DNA from: Hordeum vulgare subsp. vulgare
Taxonomy: Eukaryota; Streptophyta; Magnoliopsida; Poales; Poaceae
Direction of reading: 5' to 3'
Assembly: GCF_904849725.1 (NCBI RefSeq)
Contig: NC_058521.1
Location: 348,190,138 to 348,254,137, forward strand
Length of the DNA: 64,000 nt
Below are positions 12,709 to 24,400 of the stretch, piece after piece. A program made the position numbers and the translations under genes. Under the pieces are notes generated by a model that was given only the letters and a program-made list of their open reading frames with translations, did not search any database and was not told the origin of the DNA. How positions within the stretch are numbered: position 1 is the first letter of the stretch; each line of letters opens with the position of its first letter.

Positions 12709-14233
12709 TCATGACCCACGAGTATAGGGGATCTATCGTAGTCCTTTCGATAAGTAAGAGTGTCGAACCCAACGAGGAGCAGAAGGATCTGACAAGTGGT
12801 TTTCAGCAAGGTAATCTCTGCAAGCACTGAAATTATCGGTAACAAGTAGTTGTGTGAGAAGATGATTCGTAGCAAGTAGCACGTAACAAAAGAAACAACG
12901 ATGCAACAAAGCGGCCCAATCCCTTTTGTATCAAGGCACAAGCCTGGACAAACTCTTATAGGAGGTAAAGCGCTCCCGAGGACACATGGGAATTTCTGTC
13001 AAGCTAGTTTTCATCATGTTCATATGATTCGCGTTCGCTACTTTAATAGTTTGATATGTGGGTGGACCGGCGCTTAGGTACTGCCCTTACTTGGACAAGC
13101 ATCCCAATTATGATTAACCCCTCTCGCAAGCATCCGCAACTACGAAAGAAGAATTAAGACAAACTCTAACCATAGCATTAAACTAGTGGATCCAAATCAA
13201 CCCCTTACGAAGCAACGCATAAGCTAGGGTTTAAGCTTCTGTCACTCTAGCAACCCATCATCTACTTATTACTTTGCAATGTCTTCCTCTAGGCCCAAAT
13301 AATGGTGAAGTGTTATGTATTCGACGTTCATATAACACCACTAGAGGAAACACAACATACAACACATCAAAATATCAAACGAATAGCAAATTCACATGAC
13401 TACTTATAGCATGACTTATCCCATGTCCTCAGGAACAAAAGTGACTACTCACAAAGCATAATCATATTCATGACCAGAGAAGTAATGAGTAGCATCAAAG
13501 ATCTGAACATATAATCTTCCACCAAGTAATCCAAGTAGCATCAACTACAAAGAGTAATTAACACTACTAGCAACCTTACAAGTACCAATCGAAGTCGCAA
13601 GACGGAGATTGGTTACAAGAGATGAACTAGAGTTTGGAGATGAGATGGTGCTGATGAATATGTTGATGGTCATGAGTCCCCTCTGATGAGAGGAGTGTTG
13701 GTGATGACGATGGCGACGATTTCCCCCTCCGGGAGGGAAGTTTCCCCGGCAGGATCGTCTTGCCGGAGCTCTACATTGGTTCTGCTCAAGTTCAGCCTCG
13801 TGGCGGTGGCGATTCCTCCCGAAAGCCTCGTCTTGATTTTTTTTCGGGAACGAAACCCTTCTTGTAGCAAAAGAGGGGAGCCAGAGGGCCAGCTGGGAGC
13901 CCACAAGCCCCCTAGGCGCGGCCAGGGGGGAGGCCGCGCCTAGCAGGCTTGTGGCCTCCTGCTGGCGCCCCTACGGTACTTCTTCGGCCGAGTATTTTTT
14001 ATAAAATCCAAAATAAATCCTCGTTGATTTTCACGGCTTTTGGAGTTGCACAGAATAGGTATCTCAAACTTACTCCTTTTCAGGCCAGAATTCGAGCTAC
14101 CGGCATTCTCCCTCTTCATATAAACCTTGCAAAATAAGAGAGAAAATGCATAAGTATTGAACCGTGAAGTGTAATAACAGCCCAAAAAGCGATAAATATC
14201 AACATGAAAGCATGATGCAAAATGGACGTATCA
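12709..14233 (-). repeat. Athila 3' LTR
   Basis: The plus-strand left end is TCATGACCCACGAGTATAGG (the second LTR has TGATGACCCCC, so the terminal TG is mutated here) and the right end is GGACGTATCA. In sense direction it begins TGATACGTCCATTTTGC. It contains a GC-rich inverted repeat at 13901-13954. It is nearly collinear with the other LTR and equal in length. Confidence 0.88.
13901..13954. repeat. GC-rich inverted repeat (hairpin) in the Athila LTR
   Basis: CCACAAGCC and TAGGCGCGGCC on the left pair with GGCCGCGCCTA and GGCTTGTGG on the right across a G-rich loop, a stem of about 20 bp with a small internal mismatch. Related copies are at 27886-27939 in the other LTR (partly decayed) and at 16442-16494 in the internal 3' region. 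Confidence 0.75.
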
Positions 14234-14246
14234 ACTCCCCCAAGCT
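14234..14246 (-). other. Athila polypurine tract
   Basis: On the minus strand AGCTTGGGGGAGT immediately precedes the 3' LTR start TGATACG. A purine-rich run at this place primes plus-strand synthesis in LTR elements. Confidence 0.75.
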
Positions 14247-15637
14247 TAGACCTCGCTTGTCCTCAAGCGAAAGCCAAGATCAATAAATATGCCCACATGT
14301 TTAGAGAGAGAGGTGTCAACAAAACAAGATACGGACATGCAGGCATCATGATCATAATCAGAACAGCAATACCATCATATGAACTCTTATGCTAAAGTGA
14401 CAATTCCTTCACAAAGTAAAGTATGGATCGAGAGCCTTACTGAGAATTAACAACCGATAGCCTTTAGTCATTGAAGCAATTGCAATTTATCACAACATCG
14501 GAAAGAGTCAAATAAGAGCTTGTAAAGAAAATCCACATACTCAATCATCCTTTTGTCTTCTACAATTGCTACAACTCACGTGGTACTCATGAGATCAAAG
14601 TTTCAGTCGAACACACATAAAGATAGGGGCTTATAGTTTCACCTCCCAACTATTTACCTCAAGGGTAATGTCAACAATAATAATTCATGAATACTTACTT
14701 CCAAGATGACATATGAATATAGATCTTTCCCTAGCATATGACGTTGGTCAAGATAAAGGCGAAATAAGGAATTGGTGTAGATCACCATGACTCTTTCAAG
14801 GGCAAAAAGTAAAGGTACAAGATAGGCCCTGCGTAGAGGGAAGCAAAGGTTGTCATGTGCTTTTGAGGTTTGGATGTGTGTCCTCTTAGTGTGAAGGAAC
14901 GTCACTTTATATTGCCTCCTGTGATAAAGAACTTTATCTTGAAGTCTGTCGCTTTTATGTCTTCCTCATCACAGGTTCGTACAAAACTTATTTTCCACAT
15001 ACTAATAAATCATACATATTAGGGAGGAATTTTTATTGCTTGCATCGATGACAACTTACTTGATGGATCTTTTTCAATCCATAGGTAGGTATGGTGGACT
15101 CTCATAGCAAAACTGGGTTGAAGGTTTATGGATGCACAAGTAGTATCTCTACTTGGTGTGGGAGTTTTGGCTAATATGAGGTGGAAGCAATCATCACATG
15201 CTAATGGATCTCTAGTCATATAACATTGTTCGGAACCAAGAAAACACAATTCATTATGTTGTCTTCCTTGTCCAACATCTACTTCTAATCATGTAATAGT
15301 TTAGTGAGTGTTCACAATCATAGATGGTGTTAAAGATGATATATTTATATGTGAACCTCTCCTTCTTTCTCACTTCCTATTAATTGCAACAATGACCAAG
15401 GTCTACGTTTGTCTACCCTCAACAAGTTTCAATCAACATTCTTTTTATATGTGAAGCCATCACTTCCCATAAGATCATTACATGATCTTTCATGCTTTTG
15501 TTCTTTTCTCATTCTCTTGTTCATGGCATGAGGCAAGGCCCTTAACTAATACACTCTTTATTATATGGCTCACGGGCTCGAATACATCGGGGGTGACACA
15601 AAGCAAAACTCAAGCCTAATACACTAAGAACTTTATT
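14247..15637. other. Athila 3' non-coding region
   Basis: Between the polypurine tract and the coiled-coil ORF. No ORF beyond about 80 codons and no recognisable domain. Athila elements usually hold a long 3' region or an env-position ORF here. Confidence 0.6.
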
Positions 15638-16283
15638 CTACTTGAGAAAGATAAAACCAAAAAGGAACGAACTAAGAAAGGTAACGGCAAAAGATGTGAT
15701 GGTGATACGATACCGGGACAACTCCCCCAAGCTTGGCACAAGCCAAGGGGATTGCCCATACCCATGCTTAGTTGTCTTCCTTTGGCGGTGATGGTGGTGG
15801 AGTTGTTGCAACCTGGGTTTGATCCTTCGTCTTCCAAGGCATAGGTCATCATGGAAAGATGAGCGAGTCTCCAGAATCCTCAAATCTGCAGCCAACCGTA
15901 TTGATTTAAATCTATACTCATACTCACAGTTTTGGTTCTGCAGGTCATAGATCTGGGCTTGGAGGTGATCAATTTTGTCATAGAGCCTGGAGAGGTGCTT
16001 CCCGATGTCATTGGCATCGATCTTGTGCTTGTTGGTGAACTCTGTAATCATCATGTGGTTGGCGTTAGTCCATGCTCCACCATCTCTTGGCACTTGAAGA
16101 CTTGTTGCTTCATTGCTTCGAGCCTCGCCTCCACGCTTTCAGTCTTCTTGGGCCCCTCAACATCACGGATGTGCAGCATCCCCTCACGCATCTGATAGAT
16201 TGAGGGTGTTGCAGCACTCCCGCGAGGTAGGGATTGATGACCTTCTCGAAGATCTTGTCCTTCGGAGCTTTTGGGGACGCCAT
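15638..16283 (-). pseudogene. Athila coiled-coil accessory ORF, frameshifted
   Basis: An ORF downstream of integrase, in the position where Athila elements carry an extra gene. It begins at an ATG at 16283 (ASPKAPKDKIFEKVI). The reading frame shifts near 16200 and again near 16060. The downstream frame (15638-16093) holds a heptad-rich stretch, HLSRLYDKIDHLQAQIYDLQ, predicting a coiled coil, and runs to a hydrophobic tail. The same type of ORF recurs in Triticeae Athila elements as I remember them, with no known function. No signal peptide or clear envelope feature is visible, so I do not call it env. Confidence 0.55.
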
Positions 16284-16441
16284 AGCGATCTAGATCTGCA
16301 ACAGAAACAGGCTCGAAACAAAAACACAGGAAATTTGCGCGATACGAGGGTCAGACCTTTCGGGAGAATATATAATGATTTTTTTCTGACCAGAAGGAGT
16401 ACTCCGCAAGAAAATGGAGTCCGGGAGGCACACGAGGTGGT

Positions 16442-16494
16442 CACAAGCCCCCGAGGCGCGGCCAGTGGGGTGCCCCGCGCCTGGGAGGCTTGTC
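16442..16494. repeat. Third copy of the Athila GC-rich hairpin, internal
   Basis: CACAAGCCCCCGAGGCGCGGCC is followed after about 8 bases by CCCGCGCCTGGGAGGCTTGT. It matches the LTR hairpin at 13901-13954 but lies outside the LTR, upstream (plus-strand sense) of the integrase end. Confidence 0.6.
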
Positions 16495-16567
16495 GCCTCC
16501 TCGTACGCTTTCCGGACTACTCTAAATTTTTCTATTTTTTCAAAAATTCCAAAACGGAGAAAAAATC

Positions 16568-18621
16568 CTACTGGAATAGTTTTGGAATCGGTTTACTTAC
16601 CGAATCACATACCTCTTCGTTTTCGGAGTCTAAAACAGGCTGATAAATATCCCTTATGTACTCCTCCGGAGTTATGGTATTGATAATATTGCTTTCAACA
16701 TTTATGGGAGTACCTGAGATATAATGCTTGATTCTCTGCCCATTTACCACTCTCGGAAAATTACCTGTCGTGTTGTTGATCTTATGGCACCGGAACGATA
16801 TACTTCCTCAATAATGTAAGGACCTTCCCATTTAGAGAGAAGCTTGACTGCAAAATTTCTTAAACGGGAGTTATATAGCAAGACATAATCACCTACATTG
16901 AACTCACGCTTTTGTATCCTTTTATCATGCCACCTCTTAATCTTTTCTTTGAACAACTTGTCATTTTCATATGCCTAAGCTCTGCATTCATCAAGTGAGC
17001 TAATATCAAATAACCTCTTCTCACCAGCAAGTTTGAAATCAAAGTTGAGCTCTTTGATTGCCCAATAAGCCTTGTGCTCTAGCTCAAGAGGTAAATGACA
17101 TGCTTTACCGTAAACCATTTTGTACGGAAACATGCCCATGGGATTCTTATAGGCAGTTCTATAAGCCCACAGTGCATCATCGAGCTTCTTAGACCAATTC
17201 TTTCCAGACCTATTGACATTCTTTTGTAGAATTAGTTTAATCTCTCTATTGCTTAGCCCTACTTGACCACTGGGCTGAGGATGATAGGGGGTGCAATTCT
17301 ATGATTGACATCGTACTTAGCAAGCGTCTTACGGAAAGCACCACGAATGAAATGTGAACCATCGTCGGCCATCAGATATCTAGGGACTCCAAATCTAGGG
17401 AAAATAACTTCTTTAAGCATCCTGATAGAGGTGTTGTGATCAACACTACTAGTTGGGATAGCTTCTACCCACTTAGTAACGTAATCAACAACAACTAGGC
17501 TATGAGTATACCCATTGGATTTTGGAAAAGGTCCCATATAATCAAAGCCCCAAACATCAAATGGTTCAATGACAAGTGAATAATTCATAGTCATTTCCTA
17601 AACGTTTACCGATATTACCTATTCTTTGACATTCGTCACAAGACAAGACAAACTTACGGGCATCCTTGAAGAGAGTGGGCCAATAGAAACCTGATTGCAA
17701 TACCTTGTGTGCAGTTCTATCTCCCGCATGGTGTCCCCCGTAAGCCTCGTAGTGACACTTCTATAGGATTTGTCCCTCTTCATGTTCAGGTACACAACGT
17801 CTAATAACACCATCTACTCCTTCCTTATAAAGGTGAGGATCATCCCAAAAGTAATGTCTCAAATCAAAGAAGAATTTCTTCTTTTGCTGGTATGTGAAAC
17901 TAGGTGGTATATATTTGGCAACGATATAATTTGCATAATCAGCATACCACGATGCACTACGTGAAGTATTGGTGACATTCAATTGCTCATCAGGGAAGCT
18001 ATCATCAATAGGTTGTGGGTCATCAAGAACATTCTCCAACCTAGACAGGTTATCTGCTACGGGGTTCTCAGCACCCTTCCAGTCGACAACATGCAAATCA
18101 AATTCTTGTAGCAAGAGAACCCATCTGATAAGTCTAGGTTTAGCGTCTTTCTTTTCCATGAGGTACTTAATAGCAGCGTGATCAGTGTGAATAGTGACTT
18201 TGGAATCAACTATCTAAGATCTAAACTTTTCACATGCAAACACGACTGCTAAAAATTCCTTTTCCGTAGTAGCATAGTTTCTTTAGGCACTGTCTAGAGT
18301 TTTACTAGCATAGTGAATAACATTCAACTTCTTATCAACTCTTTGTCCTAGAACAACACCAACAGCATAATCACTAGCATCACACATGATTTCAAAAGGT
18401 AAGTTCCAATCAGGTGGTTGAACAATAGGCGTAGTTATCAAGGCCTTCTTAAGTATTTCGAAGGCTTCCTCACAATCATCGTCAAAAACAAAAGGAATAT
18501 CCTTTTGCAAGAGATTGGTAAGAGGCCTAGAAATCGTAGAGAAGTCTTTAATGAACCTTCTATAGAAACCAGCATGACCAAGGAAACTTCTTATACCTTT
18601 GATATTTGTGGGGCATGGCAT
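16568..18621 (-). pseudogene. Athila pol, C-terminal half: RNase H and integrase, multiply broken
   Basis: The enzyme parts that degrade the RNA of the hybrid and insert the cDNA. From right to left: 18283-18621 carries the RT thumb and start of the RNase H-like domain (FLGHAGFYRRFIKDFS, MCDASDYAVGVVLG). A stop then follows. 17761-18159 continues with [19 protein letters not shown] RNase H sequence and ADNLSRLEN. 17619-17813 holds the integrase zinc finger region. 17259-17594 holds the catalytic core (DVWGFDYMGPFP, VVVDYVTKWVEA) and is frameshifted where the third catalytic motif should follow. 16744-16956 and 16568-16750 are the integrase C-terminus (REFNVGDYVLLYNSRLR). At least four lesions make it inactive. 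Confidence 0.85.
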
Positions 18622-19733
18622 TTTTCGATCGCATCAACCTTAGCCTTATCGACTTCAATACCTCTTTCAGAAATATTATGTTCTAAGACGATGCCTTCAT
18701 TAACCATAAAGTGGCACTTCTCCCAATTCAAGACAAGGTTGGTGTCTTTACATCTTTGCAAGACTCGATCAAGGTTGCTGAGGCAATCATCAAAAGAAGA
18801 CTCGTAAACAGAGAAGTCATCCATGAAAACCTCAACAATCTTTTCACAAAAGTCAGAGAATATAGCCATCATACATCTTTGAAAGGTGGCAGGTGCGTTA
18901 CATAAGCCAAAAGGCATACGTCTATAAGCAAAGGTACCGAAAGGGCAAGTGAAAGTGGTTTTCTCCTGATCAAATTGTGCAACTGGTATTTGGGAGAAAC
19001 CAGAATAACCATCTAGAAAGCAGAAGCGTGTATGTTTAGACAGTCTTTCTAGCATTTGGTCGATAAAAGGCAAAGGGTAATGATCTTTTCTAGTGGCCTT
19101 ATTGAATTTCCTAAAATGGATCACCATCCTATAGCCAGTAATAATCCTGTGTGGGATCAATTCATCCTTATCATGAGGGACAACGGTAATACCTACCTTC
19201 TTAGGGACGCAATGTACGGGACTCACCCAATCACTATGAGCAACAGGATAGATAATACCTGCTTCGAGGAGCTTTAGTATTTCTTTTCGTACTACCTCTT
19301 TCATCTTAGGATTTAATCTCCTTTGATGATCAGCAACTGGTTTGGAATCAGGATCAGTTTTAATCTTGTGCTGGCATAGAGTGGGACTAATGCCCTTAAG
19401 ATCATCAAGAGTATATCCAATAGCAACACGACGCTTCCTCAGAGTTTTTAGTAATTTCTTTTCTTCATGCTCTGAGAGACTAGCACTAATAATAACGGGA
19501 TATATCTCTTTTTCATCAAGATAAGCATACTTAAGAGTATCAAGCAACTGTTTAAGCTCGAACACGGGATCACCCTTTGGTGGGGGTGGATCTCCAAGCA
19601 ATTCAATAGGCAAGTTATTCTTAAGGATAGGATATTGTTCAAAGACAACTCTATCTATCTCATCCCTTTCATCCATATACATATCATTTTCATGCTCAAG
19701 CAAGTATTGCTCTAAAGGATTAGTAGGAGGCAC
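18591..19733 (-). CDS. Athila reverse transcriptase domain (open segment of pol)
   Basis: A 380-codon open segment of the Gypsy polyprotein. It starts in the protease-RT linker and covers the RT fingers and palm: WVSPVHCVPKKVG, YRMVIHFRKFN, FLDGYSGFSQIPV, TTFTCPFGTFAYRRMPFGLC and the catalytic VEVFMDDFSVYE (DD retained). A frame change at about 18610 separates it from the RNase H part, and a stop just above 19733 separates it from protease. Both are parts of one ancestral polyprotein, not separate genes. The catalytic aspartates are intact, but no functional full-length product is possible. Confidence 0.88.
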   Translation of the reverse strand: MPPTNPLEQYLLEHENDMYMDERDEIDRVVFEQYPILKNNLPIELLGDPPPPKGDPVFELKQLLDTLKYAYLDEKEIYPVIISASLSEHEEKKLLKTLRKRRVAIGYTLDDLKGISPTLCQHKIKTDPDSKPVADHQRRLNPKMKEVVRKEILKLLEAGIIYPVAHSDWVSPVHCVPKKVGITVVPHDKDELIPHRIITGYRMVIHFRKFNKATRKDHYPLPFIDQMLERLSKHTRFCFLDGYSGFSQIPVAQFDQEKTTFTCPFGTFAYRRMPFGLCNAPATFQRCMMAIFSDFCEKIVEVFMDDFSVYESSFDDCLSNLDRVLQRCKDTNLVLNWEKCHFMVNEGIVLEHNISERGIEVDKAKVDAIEKCHAPQISKV

Positions 19734-19744
19734 GGCAATAGAAG

Positions 19745-20320
19745 CTAGGGCAATAATTTCATCCTTCTAGACAACTCTTTTTCATGAGGTTGTCTACCAA
19801 ACTTGGAGAAATTGAACTCATGTGACACACCTTCAAAGCCAGCAGCGACAGTTTGCTTCTCACAGTCAATATGAGCATTGGCGGTATTGAGGAAGGGTCT
19901 GCCAAATATGATGGGACAAAAGCTATATTGTGTGGTAGAAAGAATGAGGAAATCAGCAGGATACTTCGTTTTACCACACAAGACTTCAAAATCCCTAACA
20001 ATTCCCACAGGACAGTTAGTATCTCTATTGGCAAGCTGAATAGTGACATCAATGGGTTCTATCTCGACAAGTGCAATCTCGTCTTTGATTTCATCATATA
20101 AGGATCGAGGTATTGCACTAACACTATCACCCACATCACATAAACCATGATAATAATGATCTCCTATCATAACAGAAACAACAGGCGTGCCAACAACAGG
20201 CCTATGTTTGTCTGTAGCATGTGGTTTAGCAATTCTAGCAGCATCTTCACAGAAGTGAATATCATGGCCATCAACATTGTCGGATAGGAGATCTTTGATA
20301 ATAGCAATTGCCAGGTTCAA
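19745..20320 (-). CDS. Athila aspartic protease domain (open segment)
   Basis: The retropepsin-like protease that cleaves Gag-Pol. The active-site region reads GLCDVGDSVSAIP; Athila proteases usually have D-x-G-A there, so Ala is replaced by Asp in this copy, which probably impairs activity. The later IIFGRPFLNTANAHID segment is the conserved second half of the domain. It overlaps the gag frame end at 20271-20320 in another frame, so a frameshift separates gag from protease. It ends at 19745 just before the RT segment. Confidence 0.82.
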   Translation of the reverse strand: MNLAIAIIKDLLSDNVDGHDIHFCEDAARIAKPHATDKHRPVVGTPVVSVMIGDHYYHGLCDVGDSVSAIPRSLYDEIKDEIALVEIEPIDVTIQLANRDTNCPVGIVRDFEVLCGKTKYPADFLILSTTQYSFCPIIFGRPFLNTANAHIDCEKQTVAAGFEGVSHEFNFSKFGRQPHEKELSRRMKLLP

Positions 20321-21359
20321 CTATAATTTTCTCAGGGGGTGTAGGTGTTCTAATGTAGCCCCTATGTATCACAGTTGAAACTTTAGAATGATCTTTTATC
20401 CTAACAGGGAAAGGTGGTTTCTCAATGTAAGCACTAGGAACAATAGGATCATTATAGGCAATGACTTTCTCTTCAACTGGATGGGGTTTAACTACATTGG
20501 CTTCTAAGGGAGGATGATATTTAAACCACTTCTCTTTGGGGAGATCAATATGAGCAGAAAATGATTCACACAATGAAGCTACTATCTCAGAGTCAAGTCC
20601 ATACTTAGCGCTAAAATCACAAAAAGTGTTTGTTTCGACAAAGGATTTAACGCAATCAAACTTGAAATTCATACCTGACTCCTTACCTTCATAAAGCTCC
20701 CAATCTTCAGAGTTGCGTTTAATTATTTCCAATAAATTCCATTTGAAGTCAATATCTCTCTTCATAAAAGAACCGGTACAAGAGGTGTCAAGCATGGTGC
20801 GATCATCATGAGAAAGCCGAGCATAGAAGTTTTGAATGATAATTTCTCTCGAGAGCTCATGGTTGGGGCATGAATATAACATTGATTTAAGCCTCCCCCA
20901 AGCTTGAGCGATGCTTTCTCTATCACGAGGCCAAAAATTATAAATATAATTCCGATCACGATGTACTAGATGCATAGGATAAAACTTTTGATGAAATTCT
21001 AATTTCAACCGATTGTAGTTCCATGATCCAGTATCATCACATAGCCTATACCATGTCAACGCCTTATCCCTCAAAGATAAGGGAAAGACCTTCTTCTTGA
21101 CCTCATTCTCGGGCAAACCTGCAAGCTTAAATAAACCACAAACTTCATCTACATAGATTAGATGCAAGTCTCGATGTGATGTTCCATCTCGTGTAAAAGG
21201 ATTAGCCAACAGTTTCTCAAGCATACCTGAAGGAAACTCATAGCAAATATTTTCAGTAGGTGCAGCAGGTTGACGAGCAAATCTTTGTGCTTCCGTTCGA
21301 GGTGAAGAAATCCCGAACAAGCTCCTCAAAGGATTAGTTTCCATAGTGACAAGTGACAA
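20271..21359 (-). CDS. Athila Gag (capsid), 362 codons
   Basis: A capsid protein forming the particle that carries element RNA. The likely real start is the internal Met of METNPLRSLFGISSPR (21341); the open frame extends six codons further. It contains the retrotransposon gag domain (VFPLSLRDKALTWYRLCD, FHQKFYPMHLVHRDRNYIYN, GRLKSMLYSCPNHELSREII). The C-terminal part is basic and proline-rich. It is uninterrupted across the capsid and loses frame near 20290, before protease. It starts about 90 bp from the primer site, a short leader for this lineage. Confidence 0.85.
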   Translation of the reverse strand: MSLVTMETNPLRSLFGISSPRTEAQRFARQPAAPTENICYEFPSGMLEKLLANPFTRDGTSHRDLHLIYVDEVCGLFKLAGLPENEVKKKVFPLSLRDKALTWYRLCDDTGSWNYNRLKLEFHQKFYPMHLVHRDRNYIYNFWPRDRESIAQAWGRLKSMLYSCPNHELSREIIIQNFYARLSHDDRTMLDTSCTGSFMKRDIDFKWNLLEIIKRNSEDWELYEGKESGMNFKFDCVKSFVETNTFCDFSAKYGLDSEIVASLCESFSAHIDLPKEKWFKYHPPLEANVVKPHPVEEKVIAYNDPIVPSAYIEKPPFPVRIKDHSKVSTVIHRGYIRTPTPPEKIIVEPGNCYYQRSPIRQC

Positions 21360-21422
21360 TAAATTTCAGCACACTATATAAATGTTTCCTTACCAAATTC
21401 CACTTACCAAAGGTGCTTCACT

Positions 21423-21439
21423 CCCCGGCAACGGCGCCA
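21423..21439 (-). other. Athila primer binding site (tRNA-Asp)
   Basis: On the minus strand TGGCGCCGTTGCCGGGG follows the 5' LTR after about 11 bases. It is complementary to the 3' end of plant tRNA-Asp, as is standard for Athila elements. The match looks complete over 17 bases. Confidence 0.85.
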
Positions 21440-24400
21440 GAAAAGAGTCTTGATGACCCCCAAGTATAGGGGATCTATCGTAGTCCTTTCAATAAGTAAG
21501 AGTGTCGAACCCAACGAGGAGCAGAAGGATCTGACAAGTGGTTTTCAGCAAGGTAATCTCTGCAAGCACTGAAATTATCGGTAACAAGTAGTTGTGTGAT
21601 AAGATGATTCGTAGCAAGTAGCAAGTAACAAAAGTAACAACGGTGCAGCAAAGTGGCCCAATCCCTTTTGTAGCAAGGGACAAGCCTAGACAAACTCTTA
21701 TAGGAGGTAAAATGCTCCCGAGGACACATGGGAATTTCTATCAAGCTAGTTTTCATCATCTTCATATGATTCGCGTTCGCTACTTTGATAGTTTGATATG
21801 TGGGTGGACCAACGCTTGGGTACCGCCCTTACTTGGACAAGCATCCCACTTATGATTAACCCCTCTTGCAAGCATCCGCAACTACGAAAGAAGAATTAAG
21901 ACAAAGTCTAACCATAGCATTAAACTAGTGGATCCAAATCAGCCCCTTACGAAGCAACATATAAACTAGGGTTTGAGCTTCTCTCACTATAGCAACCCAT
22001 CATCTACTAATTACTTCCCAATGCCTTCCTCTAGGCCCAAATAATGGTGAAGTGTTATGTAGTCGATGTTCACATAACACCACTAGAGGAAAAACAACAT
22101 ACAACACATCAAAATATCAAACGAATACCAAATTCACATGACTACTTATAGCATGACTTATCCCATGTCCTCTGGAACTAAAGTGACTACTCACAAAGCA
22201 TAATCATATTCATGACCAGAGAAGTAATGAGTAGCATCAAAGATCTGAACATATAATCTTCCACCAAGTAATCCAACTAGCATCAACTACAAAGAGTAAT
22301 TAACACTACTAGCAACCTGTAACGACAAAGATGCGGTCCTTTCCGATCTGGGGATCGAGGCCCCGAGTTGGGAAGGAGCGCATCTAAGCGTTTCGCAAAC
22401 ATGGTAACATAGCACATACATAATATCAACAGAATGACAATAAGGGATTCAATTGCCATCTCATAAATATATCAGAGTACATCACGCATACAATGAAGGT
22501 AGTTCCGCTACGGACTACAAAACATGGGAAATGACTATGCTACCCTGCCTGCTGGCCCACTATCACGACCACGCCTCAATCTTCTGGATAGTTCATGTAC
22601 AGGCGGTCGTTCTCCTCATCATACTTCCACGCCAGCTGCGTGCCGTCGGGATCACCTGTCTCGGGGGTACCTGAATCTGTTGGTGTTGTGAAGGAATCTG
22701 TGAGCCACGGGGACTCAACAATCTATGACCTCGGTGCCAGAACTAGTCAAGTTATTAGGTTGGATAGGTGGAGTATTTAGGTTGCAGCATCCTAAGCTTG
22801 ATATGGTGGCTAACTTACGTAGAACATATATGAAGGTGGTCTATACTAGCGGTCGATGATAGATGATCACTAAGTGATCCTGAACACCTACCTACATCAA
22901 TCATAACCCCACCGTGTTCCCGATCGAAAAGAGATCTTCGAAGGGGACAGTCACAGTTACGCACACAGTTGGCAAATTTATTAGCTTATGTTTAAGTTAT
23001 TTATTACCGGATGTTAACAAAATATTCCAAGTTGCCACATAACCACGGGCACGGCTTTCCGAAATATTAAACCCTGCAGGGGTGCTCCAACTAGTCCATC
23101 ACAAACGTACACGGGCCTCAAAGTAATCCTCTATCACGAATCTCGTGATCTCGTCGGATTCCTTAGAAGAAAACCTCAACTCTGGGGAGAACCAAAGCTT
23201 CACCGGGATTCCTATACGCAAGATATATCGCTAAGGTAAGACAAGACTAGCAGGACCTCCCGGTGTGTCGACGACCCTGATAAGAGCCGCGTATCTTAGT
23301 CTCAGGACAACACCGTCTATGCATAGTGGACAAGGATCAAACCTCCAGTTTCCTTGGGGTGGTCTTGCCGACTGCTAGGTGGGTGGACCAACACTCATGA
23401 GGAGCACTGGCCCGGGTTGTTGATTAAATTCCTCGGGGTAGCTATTCCCTATACAGATTATTATTAAGTGATTAGCAAATTAAAACCAGTGTTGGGTCCT
23501 GCCGGACAAGTCTTAACACTACGTGATTTATCAAGGGGGTCCCCACAACAACCCCGAACGTGTTAGGAGCGATCAATATGGAATCAAACACCGGTAGCCG
23601 GTAACTATGGCGGCAATAACGGAACAAAGCACCTGGCAAAAGGATAGGCCTTCCGTTATTTACCAAGTATATAGGTGCATTAATTAAATATCAGATTTAA
23701 CATAATGATAACAAACTCATGGTATCACATGAGACAAGCACCTGCCACTAGCAACTAACATTAGTAGCTGAGCAAGCCTACTTAGCCATTCAAGATTTGC
23801 TAGAAAGGGATAAATGTTTGTGTTTCATGGCATATCAGGAGGCAAATATTTCAGTGGTAGGCAGCAATCATAAGATGGAAGAAACGTAATCTAGCATACC
23901 ATGTCTAGAGATGGAATCAAGTTCATATCATCTTGCCTGTGATATCCTCAGCTTGGAACGGTTCTTGATCGTCCTGCACGTACTCTCCCAAATCCACGTA
24001 CTCGTTCTCCGATCCCGGTGCTACCCAACATAATAATAACATCCAATGAACAACAGCACCTCAAGATGCAACAAGCACATGATGCATGAGATGAATATGA
24101 GCATGCATCACTATTTCTATCACTAGCACAAGCATGAGAAGTAAATACATGTTCCTGGACAGAAATGCTTTCTAAGCTATATTGACATGCATGAGAATGA
24201 CATGATCAGATGCGTCTTGAGAAAATGATGCAAAACCATATAAATAACATTACAATCGGAGCTACGGATCAACGGGAATCAACAAAACAAGCTATGAAGC
24301 CCTACGTGTCAAATTCACCACAACACACTCCAATGGATCAACTCTGGTATTTCCAGGTAGCCAATACATAAAACAATCCAACATGGATGGGGTGGAGCAA

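Noticed and set aside
15638..16283. Envelope-like gene of Athila
   Set aside because: The position fits, but no signal peptide or clear envelope feature is seen; the readable part is a coiled coil.
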